Below are positions 1 to 7,322 of a stretch of 47,975 bases of DNA, piece by piece. The stretch spans positions 1-47,975 of the forward strand of contig JANOIR010000584.1 of NCBI GenBank assembly GCA_031407765.1. Direction: 5' to 3'. How positions within the stretch are numbered: the first letter of the stretch is position 1; the number at the start of each line of letters is the position of its first letter. The DNA is from JBDSLU01 sp031407765 (GTDB lineage: Bacteria > Acidobacteriota > Vicinamibacteria > Vicinamibacterales > Vicinamibacteraceae). The position numbers and the translations under genes were made by a program. The notes beneath the pieces were generated by a model. That model saw only the letters and a list, made by a program, of their open reading frames with translations. It had not been told where the DNA came from and did not search any database.

Positions 1-1
1 G

Positions 2-91
2 ATGCGGCAGGCGGTGCAGCGGGCGCTCGCGCAGCACCCGGCGCTGGCCCGTCGCACCACGGTCGACGTCGATCCGCTGACGATGCTCTAG
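2..91 (+). CDS. priA: C-terminal end of a probable primosomal protein N' (PriA)
   Basis: Only the last 29 codons are in the window; the frame is open from base 2 and stops with TAG at 89-91. The visible tail ends in VDVDPLTML, which matches the usual PriA C-terminus (a basic stretch followed by a short strand with DVDP and a hydrophobic end). PriA is the 3'-5' helicase that reloads the replisome at stalled forks. The helicase motifs and zinc-binding cysteines lie outside the window, so the call rests on a short terminal motif. The stop codon abuts a large inverted-repeat element. Confidence 0.55.
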   Translation: MRQAVQRALAQHPALARRTTVDVDPLTML

Positions 92-250
92 TGTCCTGTC
101 CGCGTGATTCGCGGCAGAATTACCGGGCGGGGCATCCCGCCTGGCGGCGTTGCTCGTCGCTCAGATATCCCCAATATCCTCACTCCTCGCGCCTTGCCAG
201 CCGGGCGCCGCGCTCCGGGACTTCTGCCACGTATCACGCGGACAGGACAC
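91..250. repeat. 160-bp inverted-repeat (REP/MITE-like) element after priA
   Basis: Bases 91-119 and 222-250 are inverted copies that differ at 2 of 29 positions; each outer end reads GTGTCCTGTCCGCGTGAT. Similarity continues inward to about 55 bases per arm with more mismatches, leaving a loop of roughly 50 bases around position 170 that contains a GATATC-type core. The element starts on the last base of the priA stop codon. It could act as a terminator in RNA. No transposase frame lies within it, so if mobile it would be non-autonomous. Confidence 0.75.
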
Positions 251-301
251 TGGCTTGGTGGCGGCACGCGCCCTCAGCGCGCGCCGCGGGCAGCGATTGG
301 A

Positions 302-327
302 GCGTGCGGCTGCTATTCGCCGCACGC
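302..327. terminator. GC-rich hairpin between convergent genes
   Basis: A perfect 9-bp stem (GCGTGCGGC at 302-310 with GCCGCACGC at 319-327) closes an 8-base loop, between the rightward priA end and the leftward M50 protease end. There is no T-tract, so intrinsic termination is uncertain. Apart from this hairpin, a 12-base palindrome near 353-364 and the repeat element, I see nothing in 92-383. Confidence 0.35.
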
Positions 328-383
328 GCGCTGCAGTGCCGACCGTGGGCGCGGCGACCGCGGTCGTCGCCCCGCCGCGTCGC

Positions 384-1268
384 TCAGCGGCCGCCGGCGA
401 GCTCGATCGGTGAGATGGGGACCGGCATGAAGCAGACGACGAGGATCGCGACGACCAGGGCGACGAGCGCGAGACGGACCGGATCGAGTGGCAGCTCGTC
501 GTCGACGGCGGCTGGGTGCTCCCAGCCGAAGAAGCGCATCATGACCACCAGCAGACCCACCCACAGGATCCAGGTATAGGCCTGCAGCGAGACGATGAGG
601 CCGAGCATCCCGAGCAGGCTGACGATCGTGATCCATCGGCTGTGCCGGCGAAGCAGCGCGTAGGCGATGTGGCCGCCGTCGAGCTGGCTGATCGGCGCCA
701 GGTTCATCATCGTGAAGAGCAGACCGAGCCAGCCGGCGAACGCCGTCGGGTGCATGTTGAGCGAGTAGCCGGCCGGTGCGCTCTTCGCGAAGGCGCTCGT
801 CAGCCACTGGTAGAGCAGCGGCTCGGCCAGCCAATCGCCGACGAACGGATCGGGCAGGCGTACCACCGGTGACCAGCTCAAGCCGCAAGCCAGTGCCACG
901 ACTGCGACAACGAAGCCGGCGATCGGGCCGCCTGCAGCGAAGTCGAAGAGGACACGCCGGTTGGGGAAGTGGCCGCGGAAGACGATCACGGCGCCCAGCG
1001 ATCCCGTGAGCGGCAGCGGGACCGGCAGGAAGTAGGGCAGCGACGGCCGCAGGCCGTGCCAGCGCGCTGCGAAGTAGTGACCGAACTCGTGGGCGGTGAG
1101 GAAGCCGAGGAACGGCACGCTGAACCACAGGCCGCCGAGTGCGAGCTGCAGCCAGCTCAACGAAACGTTGGCGCGGCCGAAGTCCGAGAGGAAGCTGGTG
1201 TAGTGCAGCGCCCCGGCGGCAGTCGTCGTGAGCGCAGTCAGGAGGAACAGCGCGAGGTGCCGGTTCAT
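384..1268 (-). CDS. Site-2-protease-type M50 membrane metallopeptidase
   Basis: This 294-residue multi-pass protein carries the zinc-protease motif HEFGH (His60, Glu61, His64) in a hydrophobic helix and the third-ligand motif LDGGH (Asp197) in a later one, the signature of family M50. Such enzymes cut transmembrane helices of substrates inside the bilayer. About six hydrophobic segments are visible and there is no PDZ domain, so it is a minimal S2P rather than RseP. The start ATG overlaps the HU stop as ATGA, and a GGAGG inside the HU terminus serves as its ribosome binding site, so the two are translationally coupled. The substrate cannot be told from context. Confidence 0.85.
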   Translation of the reverse strand: MNRHLALFLLTALTTTAAGALHYTSFLSDFGRANVSLSWLQLALGGLWFSVPFLGFLTAHEFGHYFAARWHGLRPSLPYFLPVPLPLTGSLGAVIVFRGHFPNRRVLFDFAAGGPIAGFVVAVVALACGLSWSPVVRLPDPFVGDWLAEPLLYQWLTSAFAKSAPAGYSLNMHPTAFAGWLGLLFTMMNLAPISQLDGGHIAYALLRRHSRWITIVSLLGMLGLIVSLQAYTWILWVGLLVVMMRFFGWEHPAAVDDELPLDPVRLALVALVVAILVVCFMPVPISPIELAGGR

Positions 1269-1537
1269 CCTCCGATATTCTGGAGTTCCTTGCCGGGCTT
1301 GAAGCGGATGGTCCGGCCGGGCGGGATGCGGACTTCCTTGCCGGTCCGCGGGTTGCGGCCGATGCCGCGCTTGCGAGGCTTCACCTGGAAGACGCCGAAG
1401 CCGCGAAGCTCGATCCGTTCACCGCGCTGCATGGACAGCCGCATGGCATCGAACACCGCGTCGACGGCCAGCTCGGCCTTCACCTTGGTTACCTGCGCGG
1501 CGCGGGACACCTCGTTGACGATGTCCACCTTGATCAT
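1265..1537 (-). CDS. HU/IHF family DNA-binding protein
   Basis: A 90-residue bacterial histone-like protein. It has the N-terminal helical dimerisation region (MIKVDIVNEVSR), the conserved GFGVF turn, and the DNA-binding arm ending in RNPRTG, followed by the basic IPPGRTIRFKPGKEL tail typical of HU/IHF. It bends DNA as a dimer. A longer reading frame with ATG at 1570 exists, but that codon falls in the -10 box of the evident promoter, so the ATG at 1537 is chosen; GGGAG lies about 9 bases upstream. It shares an ATGA overlap with the M50 protease. Sequence alone does not separate HU from an IHF subunit. Confidence 0.92.
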   Translation of the reverse strand: MIKVDIVNEVSRAAQVTKVKAELAVDAVFDAMRLSMQRGERIELRGFGVFQVKPRKRGIGRNPRTGKEVRIPPGRTIRFKPGKELQNIGG

Positions 1538-1565
1538 GCTTAGGCGCTCCCGGACACTGATAACT

Positions 1566-1594
1566 ATCATAAAATGATGAACTTACGCTGTCAA
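1566..1594 (-). promoter_or_regulatory. sigma70-type promoter of the HU gene
   Basis: Read leftward, TTGACA (1589-1594) and TATGAT (1566-1571) are separated by exactly 17 bases, a near-consensus housekeeping promoter with a predicted start near 1559. The short palindrome ATCAT-AAA-ATGAT (1566-1578) covers the -10 box. The inverted repeat CTTACGC/GCGTAAG (1582-1588 and 1601-1607) brackets the -35 box and could be an operator. Confidence 0.8.
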
Positions 1595-1634
1595 CACGCG
1601 GCGTAAGTCTTCGTGCACCCGCGCCCCCACGGTC

Positions 1635-3011
1635 ATGGCCAGCCAGAAAACCTCAGGAAACCGCACTGTCGTCCTCGTCGGACGCCCGAACGTGGGCAAG
1701 TCCACGCTCTTCAATCGGTTGACCGGCGCCCGACGCGCCATCGTCGCGCCGATCGCGGGGACGACGCGCGACATCATCGCGGCCGAGGCCGAATGGCAGG
1801 GCGCGCACCTCACCGTCGTCGACACTGGCGGCATGTTCGGGGCGAGCAAGGACCCGCTGCACGAGCTCGTCCTGCAGCAGGGCCATCGAGCGATCGCCAC
1901 CGCCGATCTGGTCGTCTTCGTGACCGACGGCAAGGACGGGCTCGTCTCCGGCGACGAGGAGATCGCGGACACGCTGCGGCAGGCCGGACGGCCGGTCGTC
2001 CTGGCGGTGAACAAGACCGACGATCACAAGGCCAACGCCCGCGTCGTCGAGTTCTACGCGCTCGGCTTCGATCCGGTCGTGCCGATCGCCTCGGAGCACG
2101 GCACCGGCGTCGGCGATCTGCTGGACGCGGTGACGAGCCGGCTGACGCTCGATGGCGCGCGGATGTCGGTCGCGCTGGTCGAGCCGGCCGAGACCAAGGT
2201 CGCGATCATCGGACGGCCCAACGTCGGCAAGTCGTCGCTGGTGAACCGCCTGCTCAAGGAAGAGCGGATGGTGGTGAGCGAGATGGCCGGCACCACGCGC
2301 GATCCGGTCGACTCGATCCTGAAGTGGCACAAACAGCAGTTCCGGATCGTCGATACGGCCGGCATCCGCCGCGCCGGCAAGGTGGCGCGCTCCGGCGAGA
2401 TCGAGGCCGTGAGCGTGATGCTGGCGCGTCGCGCGATCGCGCGGGCCGACGTCGCGGTGCTGCTCCTCGACGCGGTCGAGGGGCCGACCGATCAGGACGC
2501 GACCGTCGCCGGCGAGGCGGAGAAGACCGGTTGCGGCGTGATCATCGCGGTGAACAAGTGGGACCTGATCGAAGATCGATCGAACGAGAAGATCAAGCAC
2601 TTCGACGACCACATCAAGCAGACGCTGAAGTTCCTCGACTACGCGCCGGTCCTCCACATTTCCGCCCGCACCGGCGATCGCACGCCGAAGCTGCTCGAGA
2701 CGATTGATCGCGTCGCCAAGGCGCGGCTGCGGCGGGTGCCGACCGGAGAGCTGAACCGATTCGTCGAGGCGGTCACCCAGACGCACGCGCCGGTCAGCCC
2801 CGGCAAGAAAAACGTCCGCGTGCTCTACGCCGCGCAGACCGGCGTGGCGCCGCCGACGTTCGTGTTCTTCACCAACGTCGCGACGACGTTCCATTTCTCC
2901 TACGAGCGGTACCTCGCCAACCGGCTGCGCGAATCGTTCGGCTTCGACGGAACGCCGATCCGCCTGGAAGTGCGGGCGCGGCGGCGGGACGGGAAGGGAA
3001 AGGGAGACTAG
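1635..3011 (+). CDS. der: Ribosome biogenesis GTPase Der (EngA)
   Basis: This 458-residue protein has two tandem Era-type GTPase domains followed by a KH-like domain, the layout unique to Der. The first P-loop GRPNVGKST is at residues 16-24 and the second GRPNVGKSS at 193-201. Each is followed by TTRD (G2), DTGG or DTAG (G3) and NKTD or NKWD (G4). The C-terminal region with GKKN...YAAQTG and FVFFTN is the KH domain. Der acts in late 50S subunit assembly and is generally essential. Start ATG 1635 lies just downstream of the HU promoter region and is divergent from HU. Length is normal for the family. Confidence 0.97.
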   Translation: MASQKTSGNRTVVLVGRPNVGKSTLFNRLTGARRAIVAPIAGTTRDIIAAEAEWQGAHLTVVDTGGMFGASKDPLHELVLQQGHRAIATADLVVFVTDGKDGLVSGDEEIADTLRQAGRPVVLAVNKTDDHKANARVVEFYALGFDPVVPIASEHGTGVGDLLDAVTSRLTLDGARMSVALVEPAETKVAIIGRPNVGKSSLVNRLLKEERMVVSEMAGTTRDPVDSILKWHKQQFRIVDTAGIRRAGKVARSGEIEAVSVMLARRAIARADVAVLLLDAVEGPTDQDATVAGEAEKTGCGVIIAVNKWDLIEDRSNEKIKHFDDHIKQTLKFLDYAPVLHISARTGDRTPKLLETIDRVAKARLRRVPTGELNRFVEAVTQTHAPVSPGKKNVRVLYAAQTGVAPPTFVFFTNVATTFHFSYERYLANRLRESFGFDGTPIRLEVRARRRDGKGKGD

Positions 3012-3066
3012 CGGCGGTGGCTCCCGTGCGTCCGTGCGCGGCCAAAGCCGCAACGCAACCGCAACC

Positions 3067-5592
3067 CTACGCGCTGGTCAGCTTTTTCTGCGCCGCTTCG
3101 TAGCGGGGTGAGGCGGCGGGCACTTTGGCGTACGCCTCGCGGGCGCGAGCGGTGTCCTTGATCTGCTTCTCGAACAGCTCGGCGGCCGAGAACCAGGCGT
3201 CGTAGCGGGTCTCGGGGAAGCGCGTGCCGAGGTCGGAGAAGGTCGCCGCCGCGAGATCGTAGAGCCGGCGGTCGCGGTACTCCTGGCCGAGGCGCCACAG
3301 CGCGAACTCGGCGACCGGCGCCGTGCCGGCGCCGCGGGCCGCCTTGCGCAGGGTCAGGAGGGAAGCCGGGGCGATGCCGTTCAGCTCGGCGTCGGGCTCC
3401 TTCAGCTTCATCCGATCTTCGATCGACATCTTCATCTGCAGCGCCCGCAGCGCGCGGACACTGGCCGGATAGCGATCGAGAATCTCGCCGAGCGTGCGGC
3501 GAGCGAGCGTGTCGCCGTCGATCGACCGCTGCCGCGCGGAGCCGTCCGCGGCCTGGATCAGCCCCTCGCTGATCTCCTCGGGGCCGACCCCGTCGCGGGC
3601 CGCGTCGATCCACGCCGCGGCGGCGTCATCGTAGCGGCGCGCCTGCTGGTGGGTGCGGGCGGCGAGCAGCGCACCGTCTCGCGCCGCCGGGGTCCCGCCG
3701 AAGGACGCGCGTAGCGCGCCGATCTTGGCCAGCCCGTCGGCTTCGGCGCCGGTCTGCAGCAGGCCCTGCGCCTCGGACAGCAGCGTCGCAGCCTGCGCCG
3801 TCAACGCCGCCGACGGCGGACGGACGGCGGCAGTCGCCGTGGTGGCGGGCGCCGTCGGCGGCGTCGGCCTCGCACCCGGTGGGGTGACGCGCGCGGTCAC
3901 CGGTGCGGCCGAGGCCGGCTTGGCGGGCGGCGCCGGGGCACCCGGCGCGGGCGCTATCGGCGTGACGGTCGCCGCCGGCGCTGGGATCGGTGCGGTGGGC
4001 GTGGGCGCCGGCGCCGGGGTCGCCGGGGCGGTGTCGGTCGTGCCGCCCGCGACCGACACCTCGCGATCGTGCAGCAGCCACCACAGACCGCCACCGGCGA
4101 GGCCCAGCGTCAGCACCGTGGCGGCGGCCACGGCCAGGCCGCGCGGGCTGATCCCGGGACGTGACGACGGCGAGGTGTTGGACGACGTCCACATCGCCGG
4201 CACCGACATCGGCGTCTGTTCCGGATCGCGCTGCGGCGTGCCGACGCGTTCCGCCGCCGCGCGCCGCTCGGTGGCGAGCACCGTCTCGGCATCCGGCGCA
4301 TGCGGTACGTAGGCAAACTCCGTCTCGAAATCGGAGGGCGGCGCGTCGGCGCCGGGGGGCGGCGGGGCCGCGGGCGCCGGTGGTATCGGCGGCGGGACGG
4401 GGCCGTCGACGGCGTGAGACGCTCCGGACACGGGCGACAGCGTCGTCTCCGCCGACGACCCGATCTGGCTGGACGGCGAGAACGGCTCGCTCGCCCCCGA
4501 GCGCTTCTGCATCGGCGGGCCGACGGCGACGGCGTGCTCGTTCGACGGCTTGCTCGACGGGCGGACCTGCTCCCAGCCAGCCGCCCAGGCCGCCGGCACG
4601 GGAGCCGGGTCGGCCTCGACGCCAAAGGTCGGCACGTTCACCGCGACAGTCTGCGCCGAGCGCTGGTTTTCGAGCGGGGCCCAGGTCGTCGGGGCCGACG
4701 ACTGCACGGCCTCCGCGGTCACGACGCGCTTGGTCTCGAGGTCGCGGCGCAGCCGCTGCAGATCCGCCTGAAGGTCGCGCGCCGACTGGTAGCGGCGGTC
4801 GCGATCCTTCTCGAGCAGGCGGCCGATGATGTGCTCCAGCGCCAGGATGACGTTCGGATTGATCTGACTGGGCGGCACCGGCACCCGGTTCAGGATCTGG
4901 TCGAAGATGACCGCGGTCGTCTGCCCCTTGAAGGTCTGGACGCCGGTGGCCATCTCGTACATCACGACGCCGAGCGAGAACAGGTCGCTGCGCTGGTCGA
5001 TCGCCTCGCCGCGGGCGTGCTCGGGCGACATGTAGGCGACGGTGCCGACAGCCATGCCGGCGGAGGTCAGTGCGTGCTGCTCGGCGATCGTCACGTCGAC
5101 CGGGGTCAGGCCGCTGCGGTGCGGCATCATCTTGGCCAGCCCGAAATCCACCACCTTCACCTGGCCGCGCTTGGTGATGAAGATGTTGCCCGGCTTGATG
5201 TCGCGGTGGAGGATGCCCTCGCTGTGCGCCGCGTCGAGGGCGTCGGCGACGGTGATCGCGATGTCGATCACCCGATCCACGGGCAGGGCGCCGGCGCCGA
5301 GGACTTTGTCCAGCGTGGCGCCGTCGATCAGCTCCATCACGATGAAGCGGCGGCCCTCGTGCTCGCCGACGTCGTGGAGGGTGCAGATGTTCGGGTGGTT
5401 GAGGGCCGAGGTGGTGCGGGCTTCGCGCTGGAAGCGTTCGGTGGCCAGCGGGTCGCTGGTCGCCGATTCCGGCAGGAACTTCATCGCCACGTGCCGGCCG
5501 AGGCGCAGATCTTCGGCGCGGTAGACGACGCCCATGCCGCCAGCGCCCAGCCGATCAACGACGCGGTAGTGCGAGACGACGGAACCGATCAT
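3067..5592 (-). CDS. Membrane-anchored Ser/Thr protein kinase with Pro/Ala-rich linker
   Basis: 841 residues. The Hanks-type kinase domain occupies about residues 9-275: glycine loop GAGGMG (16-21), ATP lysine Lys38, catalytic loop HRDIKPGN with Asp131, DFG at 149-151, and a PE motif in the activation segment (MSPEHARG). A long Ser/Pro/Ala linker follows, then one hydrophobic helix near residue 484, a second Pro/Ala/Thr-rich stretch, and a helical C-terminal region (about 600-841) resembling TPR-type repeats that should lie outside the membrane. This is the common bacterial receptor-kinase layout; signal and target are unknown. It is convergent with der and divergent from the MerR gene. Confidence 0.92.
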   Translation of the reverse strand: MIGSVVSHYRVVDRLGAGGMGVVYRAEDLRLGRHVAMKFLPESATSDPLATERFQREARTTSALNHPNICTLHDVGEHEGRRFIVMELIDGATLDKVLGAGALPVDRVIDIAITVADALDAAHSEGILHRDIKPGNIFITKRGQVKVVDFGLAKMMPHRSGLTPVDVTIAEQHALTSAGMAVGTVAYMSPEHARGEAIDQRSDLFSLGVVMYEMATGVQTFKGQTTAVIFDQILNRVPVPPSQINPNVILALEHIIGRLLEKDRDRRYQSARDLQADLQRLRRDLETKRVVTAEAVQSSAPTTWAPLENQRSAQTVAVNVPTFGVEADPAPVPAAWAAGWEQVRPSSKPSNEHAVAVGPPMQKRSGASEPFSPSSQIGSSAETTLSPVSGASHAVDGPVPPPIPPAPAAPPPPGADAPPSDFETEFAYVPHAPDAETVLATERRAAAERVGTPQRDPEQTPMSVPAMWTSSNTSPSSRPGISPRGLAVAAATVLTLGLAGGGLWWLLHDREVSVAGGTTDTAPATPAPAPTPTAPIPAPAATVTPIAPAPGAPAPPAKPASAAPVTARVTPPGARPTPPTAPATTATAAVRPPSAALTAQAATLLSEAQGLLQTGAEADGLAKIGALRASFGGTPAARDGALLAARTHQQARRYDDAAAAWIDAARDGVGPEEISEGLIQAADGSARQRSIDGDTLARRTLGEILDRYPASVRALRALQMKMSIEDRMKLKEPDAELNGIAPASLLTLRKAARGAGTAPVAEFALWRLGQEYRDRRLYDLAAATFSDLGTRFPETRYDAWFSAAELFEKQIKDTARAREAYAKVPAASPRYEAAQKKLTSA

Positions 5593-5636
5593 CTGGAGCT
5601 GATCCGTGCGATGCCGGGGAAGGCCTTTGAAATGGC

Positions 5637-5665
5637 ATCGTAGATGTACATATCCAGACTGTCAA
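5637..5665 (-). promoter_or_regulatory. Promoter of the Ser/Thr kinase gene
   Basis: Read leftward, TTGACA (5660-5665), 17 bases, then TACGAT (5637-5642). The predicted start is about 35-40 bases before the kinase ATG at 5592. The ribosome binding site itself is weak. Confidence 0.65.
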
Positions 5666-5739
5666 AGAAACGACACAGGGGTCCCGAACCGAACGCGCCG
5701 GCTGCGCCGGGCTGCACGTTTTCGCGTGTTATACTGCGG

Positions 5740-5780
5740 CCCGATCTGCATGAGTGGCCCCCCGATCTCCATGAGCGGCC
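5740..5780 (+). repeat. Tandem duplication of the MerR gene start region
   Basis: Two 20-base copies (5740-5759 and 5761-5780), 18 of 20 identical, each contain an in-frame ATG followed by Ser-Gly. The result is two candidate starts 21 bases apart. A TATACT -10-like box lies at 5730-5735. Confidence 0.8.
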
Positions 5781-6262
5781 AGGACATCGTCATCCCGGAC
5801 CGGCCCGCCTTCAAGGCATCCGAAGTGTGCGAGATCGCCAAGGTCCAGCCCTACGTGCTGCGCTCCTGGGAAAACGAGTTCCCCGAGCTCGGCGTGTCAC
5901 GGACACAGGGCGGTCCGCGCGTGTACCGCAAGGCTGACGTCGAGCGCGTTCTGCAGATCCGGAACCTCGTGCTCTCCGAGGGGCTGACCCTCGCCGGGGT
6001 TCGCCGCAAACTCGAAGGTGCGGGTGTGACGCCGGCGCCGGCCGCTCCTCTCCCCCCGAGCGACGAGGATCGCGCCCTGCTGCGCGAAGTCATGACCCCG
6101 GAGATCAAGGCCAGGCTGTCGCGCGTGCGCGACGGCTTGCGCGCGGTGCTCGACCTGCTCTCCCGCGACCAGGCGACCGGCGAGTTCCACCTCGAGCCGA
6201 TCGTCCAGGCGGCGCCTGCGAGCGACGCGCCCCGCCGGGCCCAGCGTCGCGCGAAAGCCTGA
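5750..6262 (+). CDS. MerR-family transcriptional regulator
   Basis: A 170-residue protein (163 if the second ATG at 5771 is used) with an N-terminal MerR winged helix: FKASEVCEIAKVQPYVLRSW is the HTH, followed by the wing GGPRVYRKADVERVLQIRNL. The C-terminal half is a helix without the cysteines of metal-sensing MerR proteins, so a metal ligand is not indicated. MerR proteins bind as dimers between -35 and -10 and remodel the promoter. Both candidate starts lie in a duplicated 20-base unit and neither has a clear Shine-Dalgarno. The TATACT box at 5730-5735 would give a very short leader to the first ATG. Target unknown; the divergent kinase gene is a neighbour. Confidence 0.85.
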   Translation: MSGPPISMSGQDIVIPDRPAFKASEVCEIAKVQPYVLRSWENEFPELGVSRTQGGPRVYRKADVERVLQIRNLVLSEGLTLAGVRRKLEGAGVTPAPAAPLPPSDEDRALLREVMTPEIKARLSRVRDGLRAVLDLLSRDQATGEFHLEPIVQAAPASDAPRRAQRRAKA

Positions 6263-6296
6263 GCCGGCGCGCGGCACCCGTAGTACAATCGCCCTT

Positions 6297-6312
6297 CTGT
6301 CCGCCCGGACAG
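6297..6312 (+). terminator. Hairpin between the MerR gene and tRNA-Pro
   Basis: CTGTCC (6297-6302) and GGACAG (6307-6312) form a 6-bp stem with a GCCC loop. No T-run follows, so it is only a candidate terminator. A TACAAT box at 6284-6289 could be the -10 of the tRNA promoter, without a convincing -35. Confidence 0.35.
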
Positions 6313-6345
6313 TGCCGGACCCGCAAGGGCGAGGTAAGCCAGAGT

Positions 6346-6422
6346 CGGGACGTAGCGTAGCCTGGTAGCGCGCCTGAATGGGGTTCAGGAGGTCGCGAGT
6401 TCGAATCTCGCCGTCCCGACCA
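6346..6422 (+). tRNA. tRNA-Pro (anticodon GGG), CCA encoded
   Basis: A full cloverleaf can be drawn: acceptor stem CGGGACG (6346-6352) pairs perfectly with CGTCCCG (6412-6418). The D arm contains TGGTAGCGC. Anticodon stem CCTGA/TCAGG encloses ATGGGGT, giving anticodon GGG. The T arm GCGAG-TTCGAAT-CTCGC is perfect. The discriminator A and an encoded CCA end at 6422. It reads CCC and CCU codons. Confidence 0.97.
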
Positions 6423-6470
6423 TCACTCACCTTCGGTTCGTTCGGTCGAGACGACGCCTTCAGCCATGTC

Positions 6471-6493
6471 GCTCGATGCCGGAGGCATCGAGC
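6471..6493. terminator. Perfect 10-bp hairpin with GGA loop downstream of tRNA-Pro
   Basis: GCTCGATGCC (6471-6480), loop GGA, GGCATCGAGC (6484-6493). It is a strong stem 49 bases past the tRNA. TAACAG follows rather than a T-tract, so it may be a terminator, a processing signal or part of the repeat structure around the tRNA. Confidence 0.5.
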
Positions 6494-6501
6494 TAACAGG
6501 G

Positions 6502-6515
6502 TCGAATCTCGCCGT
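6502..6515 (+). repeat. Partial duplicate of the tRNA-Pro 3' end (att-like)
   Basis: TCGAATCTCGCCGT occurs here and inside the tRNA T arm and acceptor at 6401-6414, exactly 101 bases apart in the same orientation; the following bases (GCCTGAC versus CCCGAC) are also similar. Duplicated tRNA 3' ends are typical products of integrase-mediated insertion, but no integrase is present, so this may be a relic. Confidence 0.5.
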
Positions 6516-6635
6516 GCCTGACGCTCGGCCGTTTTCATCTCAGGCGCCTACAGGTCACGAGGACCGGTCAGGTCTGTCGCACTGGTCAGGGGACCACGCG
6601 GGGCGAGTGCGGCCCAAACCTGGTTCCGCCAGCCG

Positions 6636-7181
6636 TCAGCGGCTCCCATCCAGTGCGGCGTCCCAGACGGCCGATCCCTGCTCGTGTCGATCGACTCCGC
6701 GAAAGAAGGCCTCACCGAGCTTCGCCGAATCATGGCGAGTCCCCTCGACACCGTGGAGGAACTTCGGTCGATAGACGGCAAATCTCTGCGTGGTTCCCGC
6801 GTGCCGATACGGCACGACGATCGTCAAGGACGCAGGCTCGGGCTCGAAACAGCGGACCTCAGCGAGCAGCGCGTCGTTCCTGCCGGCGTCCAAAGTGACG
6901 AAGGCGTCGTAAATGAGGGCCGCTATCTGGACTGACGCTGGATTCGTCGCAAGCCATTCCCGGCCGCGCGCGACCTCGATTTGCAATTCGCGCCCTTCCA
7001 ATCGGTGGAACTCGCGACCTCCCAGCTGCCATTCGAAGGCCAGAATCGGGACCAAGGTTTCACCTTCGGCGATACACCAGACTGCATGCGCCATGAAGTA
7101 GCCGGCGAGCTCGACCGCGGCCTCGACGGATCCCTCGGTCCGCGAATTCCTCGCCTGCCTAGGTCGTACGTCCTCTTGCAT
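6636..7181 (-). CDS. Hypothetical protein in a low-GC pocket
   Basis: 181 residues from ATG 7181; 16 more upstream codons are open but Cys/Arg-rich and unlike protein. I do not recognise the family. The sequence looks genuinely coding: strand-like segments such as TLVPILAFEWQL, SLTIVVPYRH and RFAVYRPKFL alternate with helices such as SVEAAVELAGYFMAHAVW, and the composition is balanced and acidic. No signal peptide, membrane segment or known motif is visible. Base composition is visibly richer in A+T than neighbouring genes, and it lies beside the duplicated tRNA-Pro end, which suggests acquisition by transfer. It stands alone, divergent from the S9 peptidase gene. Confidence 0.6.
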   Translation of the reverse strand: MQEDVRPRQARNSRTEGSVEAAVELAGYFMAHAVWCIAEGETLVPILAFEWQLGGREFHRLEGRELQIEVARGREWLATNPASVQIAALIYDAFVTLDAGRNDALLAEVRCFEPEPASLTIVVPYRHAGTTQRFAVYRPKFLHGVEGTRHDSAKLGEAFFRGVDRHEQGSAVWDAALDGSR

Positions 7182-7322
7182 TGCCAATCGGCCGCATAGT
7201 CTACAACGACACGAGCGATCGGTCTTCACTCGCGATCCTCCGCCGTCCGCGCCCGTTGAGCGGGATCTATACTGGGCGCCGCTCGGACTGGCGCCGCTCG
7301 GTTCCGGTGCGCGGAGGACATC

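Noticed and set aside
353..364. 12-base palindrome CGACCGCGGTCG before the M50 gene end.
   Set aside because: Short GC palindromes are frequent at this composition and this one has no promoter or other context.
1538..1570. Upstream ATG for the HU protein adding 11 residues.
   Set aside because: It lies in the -10 box of the HU promoter, so the codon would not be in the message; the start at 1537 matches the family N-terminus.
1653..3053. Long leftward frame opposite der.
   Set aside because: It is antisense to an unmistakable der gene and has the low-complexity Asp/Arg/His composition of a shadow frame.
4300..5643. Long rightward frame opposite the kinase gene.
   Set aside because: The kinase motifs on the other strand are complete; the frame has no RBS, promoter or recognisable domain.
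5707..5735. A complete sigma70 promoter for the MerR gene.
   Set aside because: TATACT is present but no -35 hexamer lies at 16-18 bases upstream, so only the -10 is noted.
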